Shown here piece after piece: positions 26,893 to 36,970 of a stretch of DNA of 64,000 nt (position 1 is the stretch's first letter; every line of letters begins with the position of its first letter). Location: contig JACFNP010000014.1 in the NCBI GenBank assembly GCA_019454835.1, forward strand, positions 1 through 64,000, in the 5' to 3' direction. The DNA is from Rubellimicrobium sp. (lineage in GTDB: Bacteria; Pseudomonadota; Alphaproteobacteria; Rhodobacterales; Rhodobacteraceae). The position numbers and the translations under genes are program-made. The notes beneath the pieces were generated by a model that ran no database searches, was not told where the DNA came from, and was given only the letters and a program-made list of their open reading frames with translations.

Positions 26893-28164
26893 ATGTCTGC
26901 CGCCAGCGGGCGCCCCGCGCTGATCTTCATCTTCGTGACGGTCCTGCTCGACGTGATCGGCTTCGGCATCATCATGCCGGTGATGCCCGCCCTGATCGAG
27001 GAGGTCGGCGGCGGCGACATCGGCAGCGCCGCCGCGATCTTCGGCTGGATGGCGGTCGCGTTCTCGCTGGCGCAGTTCCTGTTCGCGCCGCTGATGGGCA
27101 GCCTGTCGGATGCCTTCGGGCGCCGCCCGCTGCTGCTGCTGGCCATCGCCGGGCTGGCGCTGGATCATGTGGTCTTCGCGGTGGCGCCGACGCTGCTGTG
27201 GCTGTTCGTCGCGCGCGTGATCGCGGGGGCCTGCGGGGCCTCGGTCGTCATTGCCAACGCCTATGTCGCCGACATCACCGCGCCCGAGGGCCGTGCCCGC
27301 GCCTTCGGCCTGCTGGGGGCCGCGTTCGGGGTGGGGTTCATCCTCGGGCCTGCGATGGGCGGGCTGCTGGGCGCGTTCGGGACGCGGGTGCCGTTCTGGG
27401 TGGCGGCGGGGCTGGCGGCGCTGAACTTTCTTTTCGGCCTGCGCATGGTGCCCGAGTCGCTGCCGCAATCGCGGCGCCGCGCGTTCGACTGGCGGCGCGC
27501 GAACCCGTTCGGCGTCTTCCGGGTCTTTGCCGCCTATGGCAACGTGCTGCCGCTTCTGGGCGTGCTGGCGCTCTATTTCTTCGGCTCGACCGTCTATCCG
27601 GCGATCTGGGCCTTCTGGGGCACGGCGCGCTTCGGCTGGTCCGAGGCGATGATCGGCGCCACGCTGGCCCTTTACGGCGTGTGCTCGGCGCTGGTGCAGG
27701 GCGGGCTGGCGGGGCCTGCGTCGCGCTGGCTGGGCGAGGGGCGGGTCGTCCTGCTGTCGCTGGTGCTGGGCACCGTCATGGCGCTGGCCTACGGGATGGT
27801 CGGCTCGACCTTGGGCGTCGTCATCCTGACCCTGCTCCACGCCCCCGAGGAACTGGCCTTTCCGACGATGAACGCGATCCTGTCGCGCGCGGCCCCCGAG
27901 GACGCGCAGGGCGAATTGCAGGGCGGCATCGCGGCGGCATCGAACCTGACGATGATGCTGGGCACGCTGTTCTTCGCCCAGGTCTTTGCGCGCAGCCTCG
28001 ATCCCGCGCGCCCCGAGACCACCTCGGGCACCGCGTTCTTCGTCGCGGCGGCGATCATCGCGCTGTCGCTCGTGGCCTTCTTCCGGCTGCGCCGACGCGG
28101 GCCGCTGATCCCCGATGCGCCGGGCGGGGCGCCCGGCGGGGCCACGGACCCGACAACCCCGTGA
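26893..28164 (+). CDS. MFS transporter, TetA/TCR1-like
   Basis: A 423-aa major facilitator superfamily protein with 12 predicted membrane helices. The N-terminus [24 protein letters not shown] and the loop 2-3 motif [15 protein letters not shown] are typical of the TetA/drug:H+ antiporter branch. It would export a small molecule across the inner membrane; the substrate is unknown, and resistance is not implied. ATG 26893 follows the gph stop closely. The C-terminus is Gly/Pro-rich ([11 protein letters not shown]). Confidence 0.85.
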   Translation: MSAASGRPALIFIFVTVLLDVIGFGIIMPVMPALIEEVGGGDIGSAAAIFGWMAVAFSLAQFLFAPLMGSLSDAFGRRPLLLLAIAGLALDHVVFAVAPTLLWLFVARVIAGACGASVVIANAYVADITAPEGRARAFGLLGAAFGVGFILGPAMGGLLGAFGTRVPFWVAAGLAALNFLFGLRMVPESLPQSRRRAFDWRRANPFGVFRVFAAYGNVLPLLGVLALYFFGSTVYPAIWAFWGTARFGWSEAMIGATLALYGVCSALVQGGLAGPASRWLGEGRVVLLSLVLGTVMALAYGMVGSTLGVVILTLLHAPEELAFPTMNAILSRAAPEDAQGELQGGIAAASNLTMMLGTLFFAQVFARSLDPARPETTSGTAFFVAAAIIALSLVAFFRLRRRGPLIPDAPGGAPGGATDPTTP

Positions 28165-28169
28165 TAGAG

Positions 28170-28184
28170 GCCGCAGCCTGCGGC
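28170..28184. terminator. Possible bidirectional terminator hairpin
   Basis: GCCGCA (28170-28175) and TGCGGC (28179-28184) form a 6-bp perfect stem with a 3-nt loop in the 36-bp gap between the convergent MFS and apbE/nosX genes. There is no T run, so the call rests on position and pairing only. Confidence 0.35.
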
Positions 28185-28200
28185 AGGGTGGCGGTGGGCC

Positions 28201-29106
28201 TTACGCTGCCAGCGCCTCGATCCTTGCGCCGGGGAAGCGGGCGATCATTGCCGTGATCTCGTCCTGCGTTTCCACCACGCAGGCGGCGGTGGACAGCGCG
28301 TCGGCCAGGGCGGCGCTGTCCGCGCTGATCGACACCGAGGACCAGTGCGGCGGCACCGGGGCGCCCGTGCGCGGGTCGAGGATATGGCCCAGCCGCCCGG
28401 CCTGATCGAAGGTCGTCCCCAGCGGCGACGAGGTCGCCAGCGCGCGCGAGGCCAGCCGGATGCGCGGCCCTGATTCCAGCGTCACCGGCCAGCCGCCGCC
28501 TGCGGGCGAGGCGCCCAGTGCCCGCATCTCGCCGGTGTCGATGAAGATGCCGGTCAGCCCCTCGGCGGTCAGCAGCGCGGCCACGCGGTCGGCGATATGA
28601 CCCTGCGCGACGCCGTTCAGCGTCAGCGCCATGCCGGGTGCCAGCTTCACCGCGCCCGCGTCGAACGCCACGCCCGCCCAGCCGCGCGCCACGCGGGCGA
28701 TGGCGTCGGGCGCGGGGTCGGCCCCGGCGGTCACGGATTCGGCCCAGAGCGCCCAGAGCGGCTGCACCGTGGGATCGAAGGCCCCGCCGCTGGCACCATG
28801 AACCGCGCCTGCGGTGGCAAGGCAGTCGAGCAGTTCAAAGGGCGGCGCCTCCAGCCGCCCGTCGCGGTTCAGCCGCACCAGCGCACTGTCGGTGCGGTAG
28901 AGGCTGAACACGGCATCCAGCCGCTCGATTTCCGCCTGGACGCGGGCGGCGATGGCCTGCGCGTCGGGATGGTCGAGGCGGATCGAGGCCCGCGCCCCCA
29001 GCGCCTGCCCGGTCCAGACAAGCTGCGGCGCATCGGCGCGCGCGGCGGCAGGCAATGTCGCGGCCACGGCGGAGATGGTCAGAAAACGGCGGCGGGTGAG
29101 GGTCAT
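28201..29106 (-). CDS. nosX: FAD:protein FMN transferase (NosX/ApbE)
   Basis: A 301-aa ApbE-family flavin transferase, exported by a Tat-type signal (MTLTRRRFLTISAVAATLPA). It attaches FMN covalently to a Thr in target proteins, here most likely the FMN-binding domain of NosR encoded at the head of the same cluster. Family features are SGGAFDPTVQPLW, VAQGHIADRV and the C-terminal GRLGHILDPRTGAPV, with conserved His and Asp. It overlaps nosL by 4 bases and ends the nos operon. Confidence 0.92.
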   Translation of the reverse strand: MTLTRRRFLTISAVAATLPAAARADAPQLVWTGQALGARASIRLDHPDAQAIAARVQAEIERLDAVFSLYRTDSALVRLNRDGRLEAPPFELLDCLATAGAVHGASGGAFDPTVQPLWALWAESVTAGADPAPDAIARVARGWAGVAFDAGAVKLAPGMALTLNGVAQGHIADRVAALLTAEGLTGIFIDTGEMRALGASPAGGGWPVTLESGPRIRLASRALATSSPLGTTFDQAGRLGHILDPRTGAPVPPHWSSVSISADSAALADALSTAACVVETQDEITAMIARFPGARIEALAA

Positions 29107-29681
29107 CGGACCTCCTCCTCGATGGTCTGGGACAGGGCGCGCAGGCGGGCGGCAAAGTCGGAGTCGTCGGCCTCGTCGATGGCGACGGTCGGGGTCAGCA
29201 CCATGGCGTCGGGAATGTCGGCAAGGCGCAGCACCTCGCCGCCCTCGGCCCGTGCCATGGCCTGCGCCTCGGCGTCGGTGGCGAAGGGAATCGTCTCGGG
29301 CAGGCCCATGCCGCCCTCGCGGGTAGTGCCGACGACATAGAACGCATCCGCCGCCGCGATCCAGTTGCCGTCGCCGGGTTCGTCCCAGGTGGCACCGGCG
29401 CGGCCCATGTCGTTCACATAGACGGCCATGATCGGCGCGCTCTGTTCGGGCGCGCGCATGTAGGCGATGGCGTCGCGCACCTGGCTGAAGAACAGCGGCG
29501 CGGGCGCGCCCTCAAGGTGGACCTGCGCCTTCGGCCCCGGATGTTCCAGCAGGTTCATCTGGCAGTAATGGCCCAGCGTTTCCGCCGTCATGTCGACAGC
29601 GTGGATGTTCTGCGTGGCCTTTTCCTTGCAGGCCGCCAGCGCCAGCGCGGCCAGAAGGGCAAGGACGAGCGGGCGGGTCAT
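29103..29681 (-). CDS. nosL: NosL copper-binding lipoprotein
   Basis: A 192-aa outer-facing lipoprotein. The lipobox ALAACKEK gives Cys18 as the acylated residue. The NosL copper-binding motif is HYCQMNLLEHPGPKAQ near residue 40 (Cys, Met, His). It is thought to hand Cu(I) to apo-NosZ through the NosDFY machinery. ATG 29681 overlaps the nosY stop (ATGA). The longer open frame upstream lies within nosY and is not used. Confidence 0.93.
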   Translation of the reverse strand: MTRPLVLALLAALALAACKEKATQNIHAVDMTAETLGHYCQMNLLEHPGPKAQVHLEGAPAPLFFSQVRDAIAYMRAPEQSAPIMAVYVNDMGRAGATWDEPGDGNWIAAADAFYVVGTTREGGMGLPETIPFATDAEAQAMARAEGGEVLRLADIPDAMVLTPTVAIDEADDSDFAARLRALSQTIEEEVR

Positions 29682-30499
29682 GGCGTCACCCTCCTGAAGG
29701 CGGCCCAGGCGAGGGCCAGTGTGATCACAGGCCATATGGCGACCGAGAGGGCCGATTTCCACAGGGCGATCGAGGCGGCGGCAGCCCCCATGCCGCTGGC
29801 GGCGCCCACGGCGCCGGATGCAGCAAGGTTGAACAGCCGGAACGCATCCGCCGGGTTGGCGAGCAGCGCCACCGGCAGCACATGCGTGGTCAGCGCGCCG
29901 CCGCCGTCGGCCACCACCATCGCCAGCAGGCCCAGATCGTAGAGCACCACGAACAGCAGCCACAGCCCGATGGCCAGCCCCGCCGCCCCCGAAGGCCGCC
30001 GCGACAGCGCCGACAGCGCATAGGCCGCGCCGAGGAAGGTCGCGCCCAGCAGCACCGACGACCAGCCCAGCCGCACCAGCGCGGGCAGACCTGCGCCCGC
30101 GCGCGGATCGGTGGCGATGGCCGCCACCCCGGCGGCGCCGTAGCCCAGCACCACCGCCAGCACCAGGATCACCAGATGGGCCGCGAACTTGCCGATCAGG
30201 ATTTCCAGCCGCGACACCGGATAGGCCAGCAGCAGCGGCAGGGTGCCGCGCTCGACCTCGCCCGCCACGGCGTCAAAGCCGATCAGCAGCGCCAGCAGCG
30301 GCAGCAGGTAGATGGCCAGCGAGGTGAGCGAGGCCACGATCACCGACAGTCGGTCCACGCCGACATCGCCGGTGGGCGCGGCCCCTGCCGCCGCCAGCAC
30401 CAGCGAAAAGACCACCATCAGCGCGACCGCGATCACCACCCAGCGGTTGCGCAGGGCGATGCGGAATTCGGCCCCGGCGGTGGCGAGTATCGCCCTCAT
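29678..30499 (-). CDS. nosY: NosY, ABC-2 type permease for NosZ maturation
   Basis: A 273-aa inner-membrane protein with six hydrophobic helices and a large first loop; VAGEVERGTLPLLLAYPVSR is the typical ABC-2 coupling helix. It forms the NosDFY complex with NosF and NosD for assembly of the NosZ copper centre. Start and stop codons overlap nosF and nosL by 4 bases each. Confidence 0.93.
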   Translation of the reverse strand: MRAILATAGAEFRIALRNRWVVIAVALMVVFSLVLAAAGAAPTGDVGVDRLSVIVASLTSLAIYLLPLLALLIGFDAVAGEVERGTLPLLLAYPVSRLEILIGKFAAHLVILVLAVVLGYGAAGVAAIATDPRAGAGLPALVRLGWSSVLLGATFLGAAYALSALSRRPSGAAGLAIGLWLLFVVLYDLGLLAMVVADGGGALTTHVLPVALLANPADAFRLFNLAASGAVGAASGMGAAAASIALWKSALSVAIWPVITLALAWAAFRRVTP

Positions 30500-31392
30500 T
30501 GCCCGTCCCTCCGGCTGAAATGGGAATAGATATCCTCAAGGCTGGGCGGGATCACGTCGAGATCGGCGACCGCCGCGCCCAGCCCGGCGATGCGGGCCAG
30601 AGCCGCCAGCTTGTCACCCTGCGGCGCGGTCAGCCGCAGGATGCCGTCGGGGCCGGGGGTCGCGGCCAGCGCGGCAGCCAGCGTGTCCGCCTGTCCGGGG
30701 GCGGGGGTGACGAGGAACTGCACCGGCAGTGCGGCCTCGTGGCGCAGCTCGGGCAGGGTGCCCTGCGTGACCAGACGCCCGCGCGACAGGATCAGGATGC
30801 GGTCGGTGCGGGCCTCAACCTCGGTCAGGGCGTGGGACGACAGCAGCACCGAGGCCCCTTCGGCGGCCAGATCATCAAGCAGCGCGTAGAAATCGCGCCG
30901 CGACACCGGATCGAGGCCCGAGGTCGGTTCGTCCAGCACCAGCAGGCGCGGCCTGCCGATCAGCGCCTGCGCCAGCCCGACGCGCTGCCGCATCCCCTTG
31001 GAATAGGTGCCGATCCGGCGCCCGGCGGCGTCATGCAGCCCGACGCGGGCCAGCAGGTCGCGCGCCTGCGCGGGGCGTTCGCCGCGTAAGCTGAGGAACA
31101 GGCGGATCTGTTCCTCGCCGGCCAGCGCCGGATGAAAGGCCGCGTTCTCGGGCAGATAGGCCACCTGCGCGCGCGCCGCCGCCGAACCGGGGGCCGCGCC
31201 GCAGACGGTGACCTCGCCTTCGGTCGCAGGGATCAGGCCGAGGATGATCTTCATCATCGTCGACTTGCCCGCGCCGTTGTGGCCCAGCAGGGCGACACGC
31301 TGCCCGGCCTGCACCTGAAGCGAGACCTGCGACAGTGCCTCGACCGGCCCGAAGCGTTTAGTCAGCCATGAGATCGTCAATGTCGCGGTCAT
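30496..31392 (-). CDS. nosF: NosF, ABC ATPase for NosZ maturation
   Basis: A 298-aa ABC ATP-binding protein. Walker A is LLGHNGAGKSTMMK near residue 38, the signature is YSKGMRQRVGLAQAL near 130, Walker B is LLVLDEPTSGLDP and the switch His is in LLSSHALTEVE. The C-terminal 90 residues form a NosF-type accessory domain. ATG 31392 lies inside the 3' end of nosD, overlapping by 35 bases. The frame is open 51 bases further upstream, but the chosen ATG fits the conserved TATLTISWLTKRFG start. Confidence 0.93.
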   Translation of the reverse strand: MTATLTISWLTKRFGPVEALSQVSLQVQAGQRVALLGHNGAGKSTMMKIILGLIPATEGEVTVCGAAPGSAAARAQVAYLPENAAFHPALAGEEQIRLFLSLRGERPAQARDLLARVGLHDAAGRRIGTYSKGMRQRVGLAQALIGRPRLLVLDEPTSGLDPVSRRDFYALLDDLAAEGASVLLSSHALTEVEARTDRILILSRGRLVTQGTLPELRHEAALPVQFLVTPAPGQADTLAAALAATPGPDGILRLTAPQGDKLAALARIAGLGAAVADLDVIPPSLEDIYSHFSRRDGQ

Positions 31393-32686
31393 TGCTTCGC
31401 CTTGTGTCCCAGCGCCCGGCGGCTTCGGCCTCCATGGCCGCAAGCTCGGGCGGGACGGGAATGGTGATGGCCTGCATCAGCGGATGCGAATCGCGCACGC
31501 CGCCGGGCAGGGTTGCGGGAAAGTCGCGCTGGCTCCAGCGGATCAGTTGCACGGCGGGCGACCCCGTCAGCAGCGCCGCCGCCGGTTGCGACCAGAGGAT
31601 CTGATCCATGAGATCGTTGGGCCGGTAGATGCCGTCGCCGATGCCGTCGCCGTTCAGGTCGAAGGCCGCGTTGTCGGACCAGTAGTTGCCGCGGCCGTCG
31701 TGGCTCCACTCCATCATGCGGGTGCCGACGTATTTCACCTGCTCGCGGTTGCCGAGAAAGGCGTTGCCGGTCAGCACGTTGCGTTCCGACCCGGCGGTGT
31801 AGTGGATGCCGATGTCGCAGCCTTCAAAGCGGTTGTTCCAGATCAGGTTCAGGCTGGCGTTGTAGATGAACAGGCATTTCGCGGTGCCGCCGCGCACCAG
31901 ATTGCCGCTGATGTCGGCGTTGTTGGCATAGTTCAGCGCCAGCCCGTGATCGCGGTCGCCGAGGCTGAGATTGTCCGCCACCACCGCGCGGTTCGAGTTC
32001 ATGATCGCAAAGCCGAGATGGTTGCCGATCGAGACGTTGCCCGACACTTCGGTGTTGCGGGTATACATGAAATGCACGGCAAAGCGCAGGTCGCGGAACA
32101 GGTTGTCGCGGTAGATGCTGTCGGCGGAGGCGTTGGAAAAGATGCCGTCGCGCCCGTAGCGGATGGAATTGCCCTCGACCAATGCGCCGGGGCTGTTCCA
32201 GATGTAGATGCCGTTGCCGCGTTCGTTCATGTGCGGGACACGGGTGCCGATCACCTCGTTGCCGGTCACATGCGCGTCACGCCCGCCGTGGATGTCGATG
32301 CCGTGCATGTTGCCGGTGACCAGCAGGTCGGCGATCACGGCACGGTCGGCCTCGCGCAGCACCTTGACCCCGGCGTCGAGGTCTTCGTTGCGGTGCCCCG
32401 ACCCGGTGACGGTAAAGCCCGCAAGCGTCACGTCCGGCGCGTCGATGGTGATGACGGTGCCGCGGCCCAGCCCGTCCACGACCGCGTCACGGCTGCCGGT
32501 GATGGTCAGCGGGCGGTCGATGGTGACGGCACCCGCATGGGTGCCGTCCTGCAATGTCAGCACGTCGCCGGGGTCGGCCCCGGCGATGGCCTGCGCCAGA
32601 CAGCCCGCGCAAGGCGCGACCGACACCTCCCCGCCAAGGGCGGGGAGGGCGGTCGTCGCCAGCAATGCGAGGGCCAGCCGGATCAT
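31358..32686 (-). CDS. nosD: NosD, periplasmic beta-helix copper chaperone
   Basis: A 442-aa exported protein (signal MIRLALALLATTALPALGG) with a right-handed parallel beta-helix (CASH/NosD repeats). Repeat turns such as VTGNMHGIDIHGG, VEGNSIRYGRDGI, ISGNLVRGGTAK and LTGNAFLGNRE run from about 90 to 330. It binds NosFY on the periplasmic side and docks NosZ. The reading frame ends in TAA after LMAD, inside the start region of nosF. Confidence 0.94.
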   Translation of the reverse strand: MIRLALALLATTALPALGGEVSVAPCAGCLAQAIAGADPGDVLTLQDGTHAGAVTIDRPLTITGSRDAVVDGLGRGTVITIDAPDVTLAGFTVTGSGHRNEDLDAGVKVLREADRAVIADLLVTGNMHGIDIHGGRDAHVTGNEVIGTRVPHMNERGNGIYIWNSPGALVEGNSIRYGRDGIFSNASADSIYRDNLFRDLRFAVHFMYTRNTEVSGNVSIGNHLGFAIMNSNRAVVADNLSLGDRDHGLALNYANNADISGNLVRGGTAKCLFIYNASLNLIWNNRFEGCDIGIHYTAGSERNVLTGNAFLGNREQVKYVGTRMMEWSHDGRGNYWSDNAAFDLNGDGIGDGIYRPNDLMDQILWSQPAAALLTGSPAVQLIRWSQRDFPATLPGGVRDSHPLMQAITIPVPPELAAMEAEAAGRWDTRRSNDRDIDDLMAD

Positions 32687-32689
32687 CGC

Positions 32690-34666
32690 TTACGCCTTGG
32701 GCCGCACGAACATGCGGCCGCGCATCTCCATGTGGAGCGCGTGGCAGAACCACTGGCAGTAATACCAGTAGACGCCCGGATTGGCCGCGACGAAGGTGAC
32801 CGACGAGGTCTGCTGCGGCCCGATCTCCATGGCGACGCCGTGGTTGCCCACGGTGAAGCCGTGCGTCAGGTCGTCGATTTCATCAAGGTTGGTGATGATG
32901 ACCGTGACCTCGTCGCCCTCGTTCACCTCGAAGCTGGTGAGCGAGAAGTTCGGCGCCTCGGACGACATGTAGACCCGCACCTTGGTCGGATCGTCGGCGT
33001 CGCGGACCACGTCCTCGCACCAGTCGTCGATGTCGATGCCGTCCTTTTCGGCCTGGGCGCGGGTTTCGGCCCACATCCGGTCGTCGCGGTCCCAGACCGA
33101 CTTGATGACCGGCGCCATGATCGCCGGATCGACCGAGATCGCGTCATGCGGCTCGGCGAAGGTCGGGCCGTCGTGGACCAGCACCATCTTGTCGCCCGAG
33201 ATGTCGATGAGCTGGTCGTTCTCGGCCTTCAGCGGACCGACGTTCAGGAAACGGTCCTTCGAGAACTTGCACAGGCAGACCAGCCAGTCGTTCCTGGCGT
33301 CCAGCGTCTCGCCCATCGTGGTCTTGAGGTGGCCGGGCTGGTAGTGCACGTCGATCTTGTCCTTGATCGGGTCCACGTCCTCGCCGTTGTAGGCGCGGAT
33401 CGCGTCCTCGATGTTCCACTTGGCCACCTGGCTGTCGAGGAACAGGGACGTATAGGCATTGCCGCGCCCGTCGAACGCGGTGTGCAGGGGCCCGAGACCC
33501 AGCTCGGGTTCCGCGACCACGACCGAGCGCAGGTCGACCTCGGCCTCGGGCTGCGCAAACAGGCTGTCGAACTTCGTCACGTCAAGGACGGTGACGGTCG
33601 GCGACAGCTTGCCCGCGATGCACAGATGCTTGCGGTCCGGCGCCATGTTGCAGCCGTGCGGGTTGTTGGCGATGGGCACATAGCGGGTGAAGTTGCTTTT
33701 CGCCTCTTTCCGGCCGTCGACGATCTTGCAGCCGTTCATCTCCTGATATTCGCCCGCCGCGATGGCGCGCTCGATCTCGGCGATGTTGAAGATGACGACA
33801 TGGTCCATCTCGGCTTCGGTCATCTCTTCGAGGGTCATGCCCATTTCCGAGTTGTACGAGGTCGAGAACGCCCATTTGCCTTCGTAGTCGGCATCGGTGT
33901 TGTCGAGGTTGCCGCTGACCAGCACCTGCCAGGCGACCTGCATCTCTTCGGCATCGACGGCGGTGAAGACGTTCACATAGGTGGACACGTCGTCCATCGT
34001 GCTGCCGTCGTTGACCAGCGGTGCCTCGTCCTCGCCGTTGGCAAAGACATAGGTGGTCTTGGGCCACTTCTGCGGCCGCATCCCGTGGATCGCCTTGGCG
34101 TTGGGGATTTCGAGGATGGCATCCGTCTTCATCACGTCGCAGCGCACCCGCGCGACGCGGGTGTTGGCCTTGTCGTTCATGAACAGGAACCGGCCGTCAT
34201 ACTTGCCCTCGGTGTAGGACATGTGGACGTGGTGCAGGTCGCCCTGGTCGTGGATACGCTTGCCGTTGGCGGCGAGCTGCTTCTTCGTCTTTTCGGTCAT
34301 CGTCCGCTCGTGGATGCGGATCGATTCGTTGGTCTGGCCCCAGCCGGTCGCCGAGCAGCGGTTGAACACCGGCACCCGCATCAGCTCGCGCATCGAGGGG
34401 ATGCCGAGGATGCGCATCTCGCCGGTCTGGCCCGAGGACCAGAAGCCGTAATAATCGTCAAGCTGGCCGGGGGCGATGTTGATCTCGCCCGCAGGCTGCG
34501 CGGCGGCCCCGGTCGTCCCGGCGGCCAGCGCCGCAGCAGCGCCCGCGCCCACGGCGGCAGGGCCAAGGGCCATGCGGCCCCCCACGGCGCCTGCCAGTGC
34601 GGCACCTCCTGCCGTTGCGCCCAGAAGCGCGCGGCGGCTCAGGCCCTTCCTGTTTTCGGTATCCAT
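32690..34666 (-). CDS. nosZ: Nitrous-oxide reductase, Tat-exported (clade I)
   Basis: A 658-aa periplasmic multicopper enzyme that reduces N2O to N2. A Tat signal, [20 protein letters not shown], marks clade I. The seven-bladed propeller binds the CuZ cluster through His residues in [29 protein letters not shown] and AEPHDA. The C-terminal cupredoxin holds CuA: Cys637, Trp639, Cys641, His645 and Met648 in [13 protein letters not shown]. All ligands seen are intact, so it should be functional. It lies between nosR and nosD, with 18 bp to nosR and 3 bp to nosD. Confidence 0.98.
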   Translation of the reverse strand: MDTENRKGLSRRALLGATAGGAALAGAVGGRMALGPAAVGAGAAAALAAGTTGAAAQPAGEINIAPGQLDDYYGFWSSGQTGEMRILGIPSMRELMRVPVFNRCSATGWGQTNESIRIHERTMTEKTKKQLAANGKRIHDQGDLHHVHMSYTEGKYDGRFLFMNDKANTRVARVRCDVMKTDAILEIPNAKAIHGMRPQKWPKTTYVFANGEDEAPLVNDGSTMDDVSTYVNVFTAVDAEEMQVAWQVLVSGNLDNTDADYEGKWAFSTSYNSEMGMTLEEMTEAEMDHVVIFNIAEIERAIAAGEYQEMNGCKIVDGRKEAKSNFTRYVPIANNPHGCNMAPDRKHLCIAGKLSPTVTVLDVTKFDSLFAQPEAEVDLRSVVVAEPELGLGPLHTAFDGRGNAYTSLFLDSQVAKWNIEDAIRAYNGEDVDPIKDKIDVHYQPGHLKTTMGETLDARNDWLVCLCKFSKDRFLNVGPLKAENDQLIDISGDKMVLVHDGPTFAEPHDAISVDPAIMAPVIKSVWDRDDRMWAETRAQAEKDGIDIDDWCEDVVRDADDPTKVRVYMSSEAPNFSLTSFEVNEGDEVTVIITNLDEIDDLTHGFTVGNHGVAMEIGPQQTSSVTFVAANPGVYWYYCQWFCHALHMEMRGRMFVRPKA

Positions 34667-34684
34667 GAAACCGTCTCCTTCTTT

Positions 34685-36886
34685 TCAAACGGTCGTTACA
34701 CGGGAAGCATTGGGATGGCCGACGGGCGGCCGTCCCAGATCGGGCGGTGCGCCGGCCGCAGCGGCCTTGGCGCGACGCTTCACCTTCTTGATGACGACGG
34801 GGCAGCGATCTTCTGACTGGTAGAGCACCTGGCAGTGCAGGCAGTTCACGCATTCGTTCGGGTTGATCTCGCCGGTCGGGTGGATCGCCTGCACCGGGCA
34901 TTCGTTGGCGCAGGTCTGACAGGGGTTGCCGCATTCGTGGTAGCGCTTGAGCCAGTCGAACATCCGCATCCGGGCCGGGATGGCCAGCCCGGCGCCCAGC
35001 GGGCACAGGTAGCGGCAGTAGAAGCGTTCCACGAACAGCCCGGCCATCAGCAGCGCCGCGACATAGGCCACGAAGGGCCAGGCGCGGGCGAATTTCAGGA
35101 TGATCGCGGTCTTGAAGGGTTCGACCTCGGCCAGTTGCTCGGCCTGACCCAGACTGACCAGCGAGACGCCGAACAGGCCGAGGAAGATCATGTATTTGAT
35201 CGGCCACAGCCTTTCGTGCAGGCCCCAGGGCAGGGTCCATTGCGGCACGCGCAGCTTGCGGGCGATCTGGTTGGTCAGTTCCTGCAGGGCGCCGAACGGG
35301 CACAGCCAGCCGCAATAGGCCCCCCGCCCCCAGAAGATCAGCGCGGCGGCGACCGCGAACCACAGGATGAAGGTCAGCGGGTCCAGCAGGAACGCCTGCC
35401 ACGAGAAGCCGGTGATGAGCGAGTTGAACAGCGCGAGGATGTTCACCACCGAGAGCTGCGCGTTGAAATACCAGCCCAGCACCACCAGCGTGACGGTGAG
35501 ATAGGCCATGCGGAAGATGTAGAACTTCCTTTCGTTGCGGGTGGCGAACATCTGGAAGAAGAACACGCCCGTCAGCACCGCCAGCATGGCGCCGAGAATG
35601 GCGATCTTCAGCTTTGAATCCTGCCAGATGCGCTTCCACAGCGCGGCCTGTGCGGTGGCCTCGTCCGCGCTGATGCCGCCTGCCTGCGCGATCTCGGGCG
35701 GGGCAGCGGTCGCGGGGGCGGCGACGGGCCGCAGGTATTGCGGCGGAAGCTGGTAGCCCAGCTCGAAGGTCTCGAACGCCTTGTCCACCGGGCCGACCGC
35801 GCGCTGCACCAGCAGTTGCAGGCGGAAGGGTTTCGTCGGATCGAAGCCGGAAGCGACCGGGATGCGGAACAGGTCGGTTTCGGTGAATTCCGGCGCCCCG
35901 CCGGCGCCGATGCCACCAAGACGGCGGTGGTCGCGGTCGTGGAAGCGCACCGAGATGTCGTCCTGGATCAGCACGATGCGGTCGAAGATGCCGCCGCGCA
36001 CATAGCCCGAACCCTTGAAGCTGTAGAGGCCGCGCGCCATCACCGCGATGGCTTGGTCGCCCTCGGCAAGCCAGCCGTCCAGATTTGCGGCATCGCCCGC
36101 CTGCAACAGCGCATCGCCGATGGCGGGTACCGAGACGAGGCCCATGTACATGTCGATGAAGTTGGTCTCGGGGGCGTCATCCAGCGGGCGCTCGGCGGCG
36201 CGCGGGTCGGGGTTGTGCTCGAACGCGGCGTTCACCTGGCCCACGTCCAGCGACATGCGGCGAACCGTGCCGTCGCCCTCCATGGTGAACCAGTCGCTGT
36301 CGATCACGGCCTCGGGGTCGATCTCGTATTGCGGGCCTGCGGGGGCGGCCAGCGGCTCCAGCCCGCCCAGCCCCAGTTCGCGCGCGACCTTGATGCCGGA
36401 ACGCACGATGGAATCGTCGATCACCATGACGGTGACGGTCGCGCCCGAGATGATCTCGACATCGTGGCTGGTGCCGCCCGATTGCGCCTCGGCCACGAGG
36501 TTCAGGCCCGCATAGCTTTCCACGAGGTTGCGCACTCGCGATTCGGGGATGCCGATCAGGACGATGGGTTCGGAATGCTGGACCAGCCGCACCCCGGCCA
36601 CCACGCCGTCGGGACCGACCGCGACGAGGGTATGGATCGGCTTGCCGGAATAGCCGGTGGTGCCGACGAAGTCCGAGGTGATGAACGCCCAGGCCACGGT
36701 TTCGCCGCGCCGCAGCACCGGCGCCACCGCGATGTCGTCGCGGATCGGCCCGAACCCGTCCGCCCCCGGCACCAGTTCGCCTGCATCCTGACCGGGCAGA
36801 AGCTGCGACAGCACGCTTTGCGCCGTCGCGGGAAGGGCAAGAAACAGGCTGAGGGCGAGGGCAAGGAGAAGGCGTAGGACAGTCAT
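34685..36886 (-). CDS. nosR: NosR, membrane flavo-iron-sulfur regulator/electron donor
   Basis: A 733-aa integral membrane protein needed for nos transcription and for electron flow to NosZ. A signal peptide (1-22) is followed by a periplasmic FMN-binding domain in which IISGATVTVMV, near 150, has the Thr expected to carry covalent FMN. Then come about six membrane helices, two CxxxCP motifs (YCGWLCPFGALQE, YCRYLCPLGAG), and a C-terminal 2x[4Fe-4S] domain (CQTCANECPVQAIHP, CVNCLHCQVLYQSEDRCP). ATG 36886 precedes the signal; the much longer open frame upstream is not coding. It heads the operon behind an FNR-type site. Confidence 0.95.
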   Translation of the reverse strand: MTVLRLLLALALSLFLALPATAQSVLSQLLPGQDAGELVPGADGFGPIRDDIAVAPVLRRGETVAWAFITSDFVGTTGYSGKPIHTLVAVGPDGVVAGVRLVQHSEPIVLIGIPESRVRNLVESYAGLNLVAEAQSGGTSHDVEIISGATVTVMVIDDSIVRSGIKVARELGLGGLEPLAAPAGPQYEIDPEAVIDSDWFTMEGDGTVRRMSLDVGQVNAAFEHNPDPRAAERPLDDAPETNFIDMYMGLVSVPAIGDALLQAGDAANLDGWLAEGDQAIAVMARGLYSFKGSGYVRGGIFDRIVLIQDDISVRFHDRDHRRLGGIGAGGAPEFTETDLFRIPVASGFDPTKPFRLQLLVQRAVGPVDKAFETFELGYQLPPQYLRPVAAPATAAPPEIAQAGGISADEATAQAALWKRIWQDSKLKIAILGAMLAVLTGVFFFQMFATRNERKFYIFRMAYLTVTLVVLGWYFNAQLSVVNILALFNSLITGFSWQAFLLDPLTFILWFAVAAALIFWGRGAYCGWLCPFGALQELTNQIARKLRVPQWTLPWGLHERLWPIKYMIFLGLFGVSLVSLGQAEQLAEVEPFKTAIILKFARAWPFVAYVAALLMAGLFVERFYCRYLCPLGAGLAIPARMRMFDWLKRYHECGNPCQTCANECPVQAIHPTGEINPNECVNCLHCQVLYQSEDRCPVVIKKVKRRAKAAAAGAPPDLGRPPVGHPNASRVTTV

Positions 36887-36970
36887 GCGGCGCTCCGCTG
36901 GCAGGGATCGCGCCGGAAGAATCACCGCCGCGACGTTGACCTTCGATAAGTCGGAATGGTGAACATGACT

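Noticed and set aside
26893-28164. Tetracycline resistance gene
   Set aside because: The protein is in the TetA/TCR1-like MFS branch, but the sequence gives no basis for naming the substrate.
31484-34816. Very long open frame opposite nosZ/nosD
   Set aside because: It is antisense to well-recognised nosD and nosZ, has a composition typical of a GC-rich shadow frame and shows no family motif.
36936-36949. Second FNR site, TTGACCTTCGATAA
   Set aside because: The right half (GATAA) departs from ATCAA at too many positions; only the 36971 site is kept.
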